A program made the translations under genes and the position numbers. From contig DLAF01000009.1 in assembly GCA_002492725.1 (NCBI GenBank), positions 63,687-127,686 on the forward strand: a stretch of DNA of 64,000 nt, in the 5' to 3' direction. This document shows positions 1 to 6,295 of the stretch, piece by piece. Position 1 is the stretch's first letter, and each line of letters opens with the position of its first letter. The notes below the pieces were generated by a model. The model was given only the letters and a program-made list of their open reading frames with translations. It was not told the origin of the DNA and searched no databases. The stretch comes from Lachnospiraceae bacterium UBA7054. Lineage in GTDB: Bacteria > Bacillota > Clostridia > Lachnospirales > Lachnospiraceae.

Positions 1-322
1 GCCATACAGCCAGCAGGTTCGTCTGTAAGAGTACAAAAACGAGGATTGTACACAGCGCTGCAAACAGATCGCAGACAAGCATCGTCTTTTTTTTGTCAAA
101 CCGATCCGTCAGGGCACCCGCAAAAATACTCATTATGACATAGGGCGCGTAGGTACAGATTGTGAGCGCTGCCGTACTAAGGGAAGACCCTGTTTTTTCG
201 TACAACCACAAAGTCAGGGCAAATCCGGTAATGCTGCTGCCAAGCTGTGAGAGGCTTTGTGTGCTCCAGAGAAGTCCGAAATCCTTCAGTTCCTTAAAAT
301 CATTTTTATTTAATTTTTCCAT
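1..322 (-). CDS. MFS drug-efflux-type transporter, N-terminal part
   Basis: The gene runs off the left edge, so only the first 107 residues are visible. The product starts MEKLNKNDFKELKDFGLLW and shows two to three hydrophobic helices plus the MFS loop motif GALTDRFDKKK between helices 2 and 3. The layout resembles the Mef-like macrolide efflux branch of the major facilitator superfamily; that subfamily assignment is inference. It should act in the inner membrane as a proton-coupled exporter. The start is supported by AAAGGAG ten bases upstream. The gene has its own consensus promoter at 496-524 and a leader of about 170 bases holding a short reading frame and two hairpins, an arrangement typical of antibiotic-inducible translation attenuation. 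Confidence 0.85.
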   Translation of the reverse strand, partial: MEKLNKNDFKELKDFGLLWSTQSLSQLGSSITGFALTLWLYEKTGSSLSTAALTICTYAPYVIMSIFAGALTDRFDKKKTMLVCDLFAALCTILVFVLLQTNLLAVW

Positions 323-326
323 TTTT

Positions 327-373
327 ACTTTGCTCCTTTTGTTTTTGATTCATTCTGAAAACAGAAGCAAAGT
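327..373 (-). promoter_or_regulatory. RBS-sequestering hairpin before the MFS gene
   Basis: In the minus-strand RNA, ACTTTGCT pairs perfectly with AGCAAAGT and, inside, TGTTTT pairs with AAAACA. The Shine-Dalgarno AAAGGAG of the MFS gene lies on the 3' side, partly in the internal loop and partly in the stem, so the fold would hide it. It is the distal half of the leader-peptide attenuator described at 400-453. Confidence 0.6.
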
Positions 374-399
374 CCGAGGATGTCAGCGCCGGGCTGTTC

Positions 400-431
400 C
401 TCCATGCAGTCTCCTCAGACTCTGCATGGAG
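400..431 (-). promoter_or_regulatory. Leader hairpin overlapping the leader-peptide stop codon
   Basis: A perfect 10-bp stem (CTCCATGCAG / CTGCATGGAG) with a 12-base loop. On the minus strand the 5' arm encodes the last residues of the leader peptide and its UGA stop sits in the loop. A ribosome stalled on the leader peptide would therefore prevent this hairpin from forming. There is no U-run, so it is not an intrinsic terminator. Confidence 0.6.
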
Positions 432-453
432 CCGCTGCAATGCAAAGTATCAT
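415..453 (-). CDS. 12-residue leader peptide upstream of the MFS gene
   Basis: The short reading frame encodes MILCIAAAPCRV followed by UGA. It is preceded by a very good ribosome binding site, GGAAAGGAG, six bases before the ATG, and lies inside the transcript expected from the promoter at 496-524. Its 3' end overlaps the hairpin at 400-431, and the MFS start is about 90 bases further on behind a second hairpin. This is the geometry of macrolide- or phenicol-inducible attenuators (established for erm, cat and mef leaders). No inducer can be named from the sequence. It is distinguished from a chance ORF by its RBS, position and overlap with the structure. Confidence 0.55.
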   Translation of the reverse strand: MILCIAAAPCRV

Positions 454-495
454 AAAGGTCTCCTTTCCCGTCTTTTCCATTCAACTGATGCCTAG

Positions 496-524
496 ATTAT
501 ATATTAATGATACAAATAATTCAA
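496..524 (-). promoter_or_regulatory. Sigma-A promoter for the MFS leader transcript
   Basis: Read on the minus strand: TTGAAT, a 17-base spacer, then TATAAT. It faces away from the cellulase promoter at 547-574, so the two transcripts diverge from a compact shared region. Confidence 0.65.
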
Positions 525-546
525 GGCTGGAAGATGATTGCAAGTG

Positions 547-574
547 TAGACAAAATAATCAATGTTTGTAATAA
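547..574 (+). promoter_or_regulatory. Probable promoter of the GH5 gene
   Basis: TAGACA, 16-base spacer, TAATAA. Transcription would start near 581, downstream of the in-frame ATG at 562, which supports translation from 625 instead. Confidence 0.45.
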
Positions 575-624
575 TAGTTTACAGACGGCACTCGAAAGGT
601 ACCCATTTAAAGGAGGATGTCAAA

Positions 625-2493
625 ATGAAAAGATCACTGAAAATAGCTGCCTTTCTGTTAGCGGCAGTTTTACTGACAGGTCTTTTTCCTGCCGTTTCAG
701 AGGCGGCGGATGAAAAATTGACGGGTAAGACAGCCATGGAGATTACGCAGATGATGGGAAAAGGGTGGAATCTGGGGAATACCTTTGATGCGACCGGGGG
801 AAAAAAGGATGATGCTTACAGTCAGGAGACTTCCTGGGGAAATCCGAAAGTTACCAAGGAACTGATTGACGGCGTAAAGGCTGCGGGCTTTACCACCATT
901 CGGATCCCTGTCACATGGAATAATTATATCGACAAGTCCAACGGATATCAAATCGATGAAGCTTTTCTAAACCGGGTCAATGAAATCGTAGACTATGCTT
1001 TTGAAAATGATTTGTTTGTGATTTTGAATGTGCATCATGAAGAATGGGTCAACGATAAAAATATCCATGAAAATTATGAGGAGATCGGAAAGGAGTTAAA
1101 TGCTGTCTGGTCACAGCTTGCAGATCATTTTGCAGAGTATGACCAGCATTTGATCTTTGAAGGGATGAACGAGCCCAGGGCAGTCGGTATGGGGTATGAA
1201 TGGACCGGAAATCAGGCTTGTTATGACGCTGTGAATTACCTGGATCAGGTTTTTGTGGATTGCATTAGAAACAATGGAAAAGGATATAACGCAGTAAGAG
1301 CGCTGATGATCCCGGGGTATGCTGCGTCAAGCAGCCCTGCCGTACTAAATTCCATTCAGATTCCCCAGTATAACGGGAAGGATGCGGAGAATGTGATCAT
1401 TTCCGTTCACTGTTATTCCCCGTACAATTTCTGTCTGACGGATGATCAGGAAAGTTTTAATCCAAACAATTCACAGGATACGGCAGATATTACATCCCTG
1501 ATTGGCAATCTGAACTATCTTTTTATAAACAATGGGATTCCGGTCGTCATGGGAGAGTGCGGCGCGACCAATACGAGAGACAATGAAGAAGCGAGAAAAT
1601 CATGGTTTACATTTATTGGTGACATTACCAGAGAAAACGGGATACCCGCAGTAGTGTGGGACAATGGAGCAAAGGGAAACAGCGGCGGAGAATGTCATAA
1701 TTATTTTGTAAGAGAAACAGGGGAACCGGTGTATCCTGAATTGATCAATGCCTTTATCTATGGAGATCCGGAGGCAAAGAAGCCAAAGGATATCTTCATT
1801 GATTTTGAACCTTATGAAGAAGGTGGAACAACGATTCTTGCCACACCCGAACAGTTTGGATTCACGCCTAAAACACTGACCAAAAAGGCAAAAGTAAATC
1901 ATTCAAAGGATGCTAAGGTTGGTTTCAGCGCTGTTATTCCCAACTCCGATAAGAACGCCTGTGTCACCATGGATCTTTCCAAGTTTGCGGGAAAAACCAT
2001 CAATGTAGGGCTGTACTTAAAATCTGAAAGTCAGGGAACCGTAACTCTGGGTATTTTGGAGACGGTGAAAAGTTCGCCTCAGGATCTGGTTACGGCACAG
2101 TTGGACACGGAATGGACGCAGATCACCTTTTCCTATCAATTTGGGGAAGAAGCATGCGAAAGAGCCTTGTTTTTCCAGGGAGATGGTGTAGATGTTTTTT
2201 ATATAGACGATATCTCCATTACCATGGTAGAAGAAAAAGACCGATACGAACCCCAAGTCCTAAAAGAAGGTGAGACGGGCGAGACAACGGAGGAATCCGC
2301 AGCCAATGAATCCGTGGAAGAAGATTCCAATATCGACCAGAGTGAGCCGGATAACACGGTGCAGCAGTCGAATCCTTCTTCTGAAACGAATAGCAGTCCC
2401 TATCAGTTGATTATCGTGTTATGTATTGTCATTGCTTTGGCGGGATTAGTTGTAGGTGCTGTTATTGTATGGAAAAAGACAGGAGAGAAATAA
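625..2493 (+). CDS. GH5 endoglucanase, secreted and membrane-anchored
   Basis: A 622-residue glycoside hydrolase family 5 enzyme that should hydrolyse beta-1,4-glucan or related beta-glycans outside the cell. A signal peptide covers residues 1-29 (MKRSLKIAAFLLAAVLL, cleavage after SEA). The catalytic TIM barrel starts with GKGWNLGNTFDA; the acid/base is Glu183 in MNEPR and the nucleophile Glu311 in MGECGA. Residues about 390-545 form a beta-rich CBM4/9-like module. An acidic Ser/Glu-rich linker follows, then a transmembrane helix at about 593-616 and a basic tail, so the enzyme is held on the outer face of the membrane. Start 625 has AGGAGG nine bases upstream; an in-frame ATG at 562 has no RBS. 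It precedes a GH36 gene by a short gap, so co-transcription is likely. Confidence 0.93.
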   Translation: MKRSLKIAAFLLAAVLLTGLFPAVSEAADEKLTGKTAMEITQMMGKGWNLGNTFDATGGKKDDAYSQETSWGNPKVTKELIDGVKAAGFTTIRIPVTWNNYIDKSNGYQIDEAFLNRVNEIVDYAFENDLFVILNVHHEEWVNDKNIHENYEEIGKELNAVWSQLADHFAEYDQHLIFEGMNEPRAVGMGYEWTGNQACYDAVNYLDQVFVDCIRNNGKGYNAVRALMIPGYAASSSPAVLNSIQIPQYNGKDAENVIISVHCYSPYNFCLTDDQESFNPNNSQDTADITSLIGNLNYLFINNGIPVVMGECGATNTRDNEEARKSWFTFIGDITRENGIPAVVWDNGAKGNSGGECHNYFVRETGEPVYPELINAFIYGDPEAKKPKDIFIDFEPYEEGGTTILATPEQFGFTPKTLTKKAKVNHSKDAKVGFSAVIPNSDKNACVTMDLSKFAGKTINVGLYLKSESQGTVTLGILETVKSSPQDLVTAQLDTEWTQITFSYQFGEEACERALFFQGDGVDVFYIDDISITMVEEKDRYEPQVLKEGETGETTEESAANESVEEDSNIDQSEPDNTVQQSNPSSETNSSPYQLIIVLCIVIALAGLVVGAVIVWKKTGEK

Positions 2494-2538
2494 ATAGGAA
2501 GACCATACATAGCGGTGAAATGGGAAAGGATAAAAGAC

Positions 2539-4752
2539 ATGGAATATATCAATATTCATGAGAACGGTATTTATATGGTGTTCGGTATCACCGAAAAAAA
2601 GCAGTTAAAGCTGCTGCACTTTTCCGCAAAGCCTTTTTGCGAGGATGATCTTTGCAGATTCGGAAGAGAGTGCAAGGAGGAGGATCTGGGGCGGAAGGAG
2701 CAGTTTATAGAGGAAGCTTTTCAGCTCGTTCAGGTAAGTCTTTCGGGGTATGACCGCCCCTATGAGAAGCACGGGAACAAGCACATTGTTACGGCTCCCG
2801 GTTATCTGCTCACCTATGCGGGAATGCTGGATGAGGAAAACGAAACGGGAAGAAGGCTCACCATCACGCAGAGGGATACCGAGGTTACACACGTCCGCGT
2901 GGAAACGGTAATGCAGTTTTATCGGGGCACTTCTATTGTCCGCATGTGGAACACGGTCATAAACGAGGGCAGCGATACCCAGTGTTTGGAATATCTTTCC
3001 TCTTTTTGTTACACCGGGATTGAGAAAGAAGGAAAGGCATCCTCCGATGAGAAAATGCGGGTGCGAATCCCCTACAATGGCTGGCAGAAAGAGATGAGCG
3101 TGAAAGAATACCGCTTTGCGGATGTGGGACTTGCCCAGACACAGCCGGGCGTCTATCAGCGTACTTCTCAGGTTTTAGAGGTGACAAACACCGGAAACTG
3201 GTCTTCCAAGAAGTATCTGCCTCTTGGCTATGTGGAGAACACGCAGGCACACACGGCCCTGTTCTGGCAGATTGAGCATAACGGTTCGTGGCATTATGAG
3301 ATTGGAGACCAGAACACGCATTTTTATGTCTGCGTCAGCGGTCCCACTGAGGTACAGTCCCACTGGTTTAAGAATCTGGCTTCCAGAGAGAGCTTTACTT
3401 CCGTACCTGTGGCGGTGGGCGTCTGCGAGGACAGCTTTGAGAAGGCAGTGGGGGAACTCACCAAATACCGCCGCCTGATCCGCAGGAAAAATAAGGATAA
3501 TGAGAATCTGCCCGTGATTTTTAACGATTACATGAACTGTCTCTTCGGCGATCCCACCACCGAAAAGGAACTGCCTCTGATCGACGCGGCGGCGGAGTGC
3601 GGTTGTGAATACTTTGTCATAGACGCGGGCTGGTACGCACCCGGAAGCTGGTGGGACAGCGTGGGCGAGTGGCAGGAGAGCAGAGAGCGTTTCCCGAACG
3701 GGATCAAGGAAGTGACGGATCGTATCAGGGAAAAAGGCATGCTTCCCGGTGTGTGGCTGGAACTTGAGGTCATGGGCATCAACTGTGAGAAGGCGAAAAA
3801 GGCGCCTGATGACTGGTTTTTTGTGCGCCACGGAAAGAGGGTGTTTGACAGGAGCAGATACCAGCTTGACTTCCGTAATCCGGCGGTGATCGACCATGTA
3901 AATGAAGTGATTGACCGCGTGGTGAATCAGTACGGCGTGGGCTATATTAAAATGGATTATAATATTGAGCCGGGCATCGGCACGGAACTTGGTGCCGAGA
4001 GTGTGGGACAGGGGATGCTCGAACATGAGAAGGCATACCTTGCCTGGTTGGACAGTGTTTTTGTAAAGTATCCCGATCTGGTGATTGAGAACTGTTCCAG
4101 CGGCGGTCTGCGCATCGACTATGCGCTGCTTTCACGGTACAGTATTCAATCCACCTCGGATCAGGAAGATTACCGCAATTATGCGACCATCGCGGCGAAT
4201 GCGCCTACAGGCGTCACCCCGGAACAGAGCGCGGTCTGGTCCTATCCCATGCGGCAGGGCGACAAGGAGGAAGTCATCTACAATATGATCAATGCCATGC
4301 TGGGACGGATCCATCAGTCTGGACATCTGGCGGAGCTTCCTGCCAAACGTGTGGCTCTGGTGAAAGAGGGAATCGCCTGTTATAAGAGCATAAGGAGTGA
4401 TATTAAAAATGCGCTGCCCTTCTGGCCGCTTGATCTTGCGGACAACGAGGATCTTTGGGTCTGCGGCGGCTTACAGCTGCCCGATAAGGCGTATCTGGCA
4501 GTGTGGAAGCGGCAGATGGAGGGCAAAAATAATGACAGGCGTGTAAAAATGGGGACGGTTTGCTCAGATGCCGAACTGACCATTCCTTTGGGGAGTCTTT
4601 CCTTTGCGGGAGAGGGGATGCAGATATCCTGCCTTTATCCGCAAAAGGAGGAGACTGCTTTTCGCATGGAAGGCGATACACTGACGGTTACTTTTGAGAA
4701 GCCTGTGATGGCGAGACTGTTTGTAATCGAGAAGAGGAATGTGACATGTTAG
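2539..4752 (+). CDS. GH36 alpha-galactosidase
   Basis: A 737-residue glycoside hydrolase family 36 protein that removes terminal alpha-1,6-galactose from raffinose-type sugars or galactomannan. It has an N-terminal beta-sandwich, a TIM barrel and a C-terminal beta domain. The nucleophile is Asp473 in KMDYN and the acid/base Asp541 in STSDQEDY; ENCSSGG precedes the latter as usual. No signal peptide is present, so it is cytoplasmic. The start at ATG 2539 has AAAGGA at good distance; an in-frame GTG at 2515 has no clear RBS. The gene follows the GH5 gene directly and its end overlaps the DNA glycosylase gene. Confidence 0.93.
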   Translation: MEYINIHENGIYMVFGITEKKQLKLLHFSAKPFCEDDLCRFGRECKEEDLGRKEQFIEEAFQLVQVSLSGYDRPYEKHGNKHIVTAPGYLLTYAGMLDEENETGRRLTITQRDTEVTHVRVETVMQFYRGTSIVRMWNTVINEGSDTQCLEYLSSFCYTGIEKEGKASSDEKMRVRIPYNGWQKEMSVKEYRFADVGLAQTQPGVYQRTSQVLEVTNTGNWSSKKYLPLGYVENTQAHTALFWQIEHNGSWHYEIGDQNTHFYVCVSGPTEVQSHWFKNLASRESFTSVPVAVGVCEDSFEKAVGELTKYRRLIRRKNKDNENLPVIFNDYMNCLFGDPTTEKELPLIDAAAECGCEYFVIDAGWYAPGSWWDSVGEWQESRERFPNGIKEVTDRIREKGMLPGVWLELEVMGINCEKAKKAPDDWFFVRHGKRVFDRSRYQLDFRNPAVIDHVNEVIDRVVNQYGVGYIKMDYNIEPGIGTELGAESVGQGMLEHEKAYLAWLDSVFVKYPDLVIENCSSGGLRIDYALLSRYSIQSTSDQEDYRNYATIAANAPTGVTPEQSAVWSYPMRQGDKEEVIYNMINAMLGRIHQSGHLAELPAKRVALVKEGIACYKSIRSDIKNALPFWPLDLADNEDLWVCGGLQLPDKAYLAVWKRQMEGKNNDRRVKMGTVCSDAELTIPLGSLSFAGEGMQISCLYPQKEETAFRMEGDTLTVTFEKPVMARLFVIEKRNVTC

Positions 4753-5234
4753 TGCACACGATCGATCCCGTGTATGATGCGCATTCTGAGATTCTGATTC
4801 TGGGGAGCTTCCCTTCCGTAAAGTCGCGGGAGCAGCAGTTTTTCTATGGGCATAAGCAGAATCGTTTTTGGAAGGTCTTAGCGCAGGTACTTGGCTGCAA
4901 GACGCCGGAGAGCATTGAGGAGAAACGGGCCATGCTGCTTTCCCATCGCATAGCGGTGTGGGATGTGATTGCAAGCTGTGAGATCACGGGGTCCTCGGAT
5001 GCCAGCATTCGTGATGTGACGCCAAACGATTTGTCACGGATCTTGAATGTTGCAGCTATCCGCGCTATCTATACCAACGGCGGTAAGGCGTATCAGCTTT
5101 ATCAAAAATACCTCTTACAGACAACCGGGAGAGAGGCATACCTTTTGCCTTCCACCAGTCCCGCCAATGCGGGATATTCGCTGGAACGACTGGTAGAGGC
5201 ATGGCAGGTGATTAAAAAAAGCAGAGAAGGGTAA
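4746..5234 (+). CDS. DNA-deoxyinosine glycosylase (UDG superfamily)
   Basis: A 162-residue single-domain member of the uracil-DNA glycosylase superfamily, closest in pattern to hypoxanthine/deoxyinosine glycosylases. The N-terminal active-site strand reads ILILGSFPS, followed by FYGHKQNRFWKVL. A C-terminal LPSTSPAN segment corresponds to the family's DNA-intercalation motif. It would excise deaminated purines in base-excision repair. The start overlaps the end of the alpha-galactosidase gene by 7 bases, suggesting translational coupling, although the functions are unrelated. The gene ends three bases before the convergent ArsR gene. Confidence 0.85.
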   Translation: MLVHTIDPVYDAHSEILILGSFPSVKSREQQFFYGHKQNRFWKVLAQVLGCKTPESIEEKRAMLLSHRIAVWDVIASCEITGSSDASIRDVTPNDLSRILNVAAIRAIYTNGGKAYQLYQKYLLQTTGREAYLLPSTSPANAGYSLERLVEAWQVIKKSREG

Positions 5235-5237
5235 ACT

Positions 5238-5624
5238 TTATTTTGGTTCCGATTGACAATGTTGTGGGCAGGTGATTTCCATCACCTGCTCGATCATTTC
5301 GTGCAGCAGGCGGCTTTCCTCCGTGTCTGCTGCACGGTAATAGACCTCTTTTCCCTCGCGGCGGCTGATGATCAGACCGCTGTTTTTTAAAGGCCGAAGA
5401 TGATGGGAGATGGCCGGGCTTGACATTTTCATCAGGGCGGAGATATTGAGGACGCATTCCTCACAGTGGCACAAAAGCCAGAATATGCGAATCCTGGTGG
5501 TATCGCCGAGCTGCTTAAAGACTTCCGCCACGGTCTGAAAGTAGTCAATCTGATCGAGCTGTTCCTGAAGCAGTGCGGTCTGTGGGCCTTCTCCGTGGTG
5601 GTGCGGTAATTTCATCTGTTCCAT
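5238..5624 (-). CDS. ArsR/SmtB-family metal-responsive repressor
   Basis: A 128-residue winged-helix repressor. The core FKQLGDTTRIRIFWLLCHCEECV carries the CadC-like cysteine cluster (CHCEEC) near helix alpha-3, and SSPAISHHLRPLKNSGLI is the recognition helix region. A His-rich N-terminus (LPHHHGEG) and a C-terminal CPQHC add possible metal ligands. It is divergent from an HMA protein and a P-type ATPase gene, so it most likely represses their promoter until Cd, Zn or Pb binds. A candidate operator is at 5700-5717. Which metal it senses cannot be read from the sequence. Confidence 0.9.
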   Translation of the reverse strand: MEQMKLPHHHGEGPQTALLQEQLDQIDYFQTVAEVFKQLGDTTRIRIFWLLCHCEECVLNISALMKMSSPAISHHLRPLKNSGLIISRREGKEVYYRAADTEESRLLHEMIEQVMEITCPQHCQSEPK

Positions 5625-5658
5625 ATTGTGGGTCCTTTCTTATTTTGAAAAAGAACTA

Positions 5659-5687
5659 TTGACCTTTGCCTTTTTATGGATTATACT
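5659..5687 (+). promoter_or_regulatory. Promoter of the metal-efflux operon
   Basis: TTGACC, 17-base spacer, TATACT, with the predicted start of transcription near 5694. Confidence 0.65.
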
Positions 5688-5699
5688 ACAGACATAACG

Positions 5700-5717
5700 A
5701 TTAAACAAGTGCTTAAT
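5700..5717 (+). promoter_or_regulatory. Candidate ArsR operator
   Basis: The 18-bp imperfect palindrome ATTAAACAAGTGCTTAAT (symmetric ATTAA-CA--TG-TTAAT) lies just after the predicted transcription start. This is the usual place and shape for ArsR/SmtB operators. Confidence 0.5.
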
Positions 5718-5748
5718 TGATAAATCAAAAAATGAGGAGGAACGGAGC

Positions 5749-5967
5749 ATGAAAAAAACTTATAAGATTGAGGTAGACTGTGCCAACTGCGCGAACCTGA
5801 TGGAGGATGCTGCCCGTAAGACTGCCGGTGTGGAGAGCGCGACGGTCAACTTTATGACGCAGAAGATGATCGTTGAGTTTGCCGAAGGGCAGGAGCCGGG
5901 CGCGGTGATGCAGGAGGTTTTGAAGGCGTGCAAGAAGGTGGAGTCGGATTGTGAGATTTTCCTGTAA
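5749..5967 (+). CDS. HMA-domain metal-binding protein
   Basis: A 72-residue heavy-metal-associated domain with the beta-alpha-beta-beta-alpha-beta pattern and a CxxC metal site (VDCANCANLM). It probably delivers or buffers the metal for the ATPase encoded downstream, which lacks its own N-terminal HMA domain. The ATG has GAGGAGG in front. It is the first gene of the operon controlled by the ArsR protein and is separated from the ATPase gene by a palindromic element. Confidence 0.9.
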   Translation: MKKTYKIEVDCANCANLMEDAARKTAGVESATVNFMTQKMIVEFAEGQEPGAVMQEVLKACKKVESDCEIFL

Positions 5968-5973
5968 TCAGGG

Positions 5974-6264
5974 TGTCAAAAGGTGTCTATGACAGATTGA
6001 GGCGGCGGATTGCACAAATGGCTCTCTCGTGTCCGGCTTCGTTCCAATGGATTTTCTAAATATTCCAATACAGCTCTGGGTAACGGACGCAACCGCCCTC
6101 TACTTGCCATCCGGGCTCGTTACGGGCTTTAAGGGACATCCATGTCCCTCAATTGCTGGATATTGAACGGAATATTAAGAAAATCTCATTTCACTGTGCA
6201 AGGACAACTTCGTGAGCAATTTGTGTAATCCGCCAAGATTAGTTTATGGAGACACCTTTTAACA
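5974..6264. mobile_element. MITE-like imperfect palindromic element, 291 bp
   Basis: The stretch between the HMA gene and the ATPase gene has no ORF with a start and RBS. Its ends are inverted repeats: TGTCAAAAGGTGTCT on the left against TGTTAAAAGGTGTCT read back from the right. Further in, GGCGGATTGCACAAATGGCTC matches GGCGGATTACACAAATTGCTC, and GATTTTCTAAATATTCC matches GATTTTCTTAATATTCC. The centre holds a GTAACG/CGTTAC stem and an AGGGACAT/ATGTCCCT hairpin (6132-6149). The whole RNA could fold into one long stem. This is the structure of a non-autonomous transposable element. I could not identify a target-site duplication, and no second copy was seen in the window. Confidence 0.7.
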
Positions 6265-6295
6265 TCTGAAATAAGATTCAGAAAGGAGATTCACC

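Noticed and set aside
562..624. Longer N-terminus for the GH5 enzyme starting at 562
   Set aside because: It precedes the predicted transcription start, has no RBS, and would bury the signal peptide 21 residues in.
3175..4026. 283-codon open frame on the minus strand inside the alpha-galactosidase gene
   Set aside because: It lies wholly antisense to a clear GH36 gene, has no recognisable domain and no RBS; long antisense frames are common in GC-rich third-position genes.
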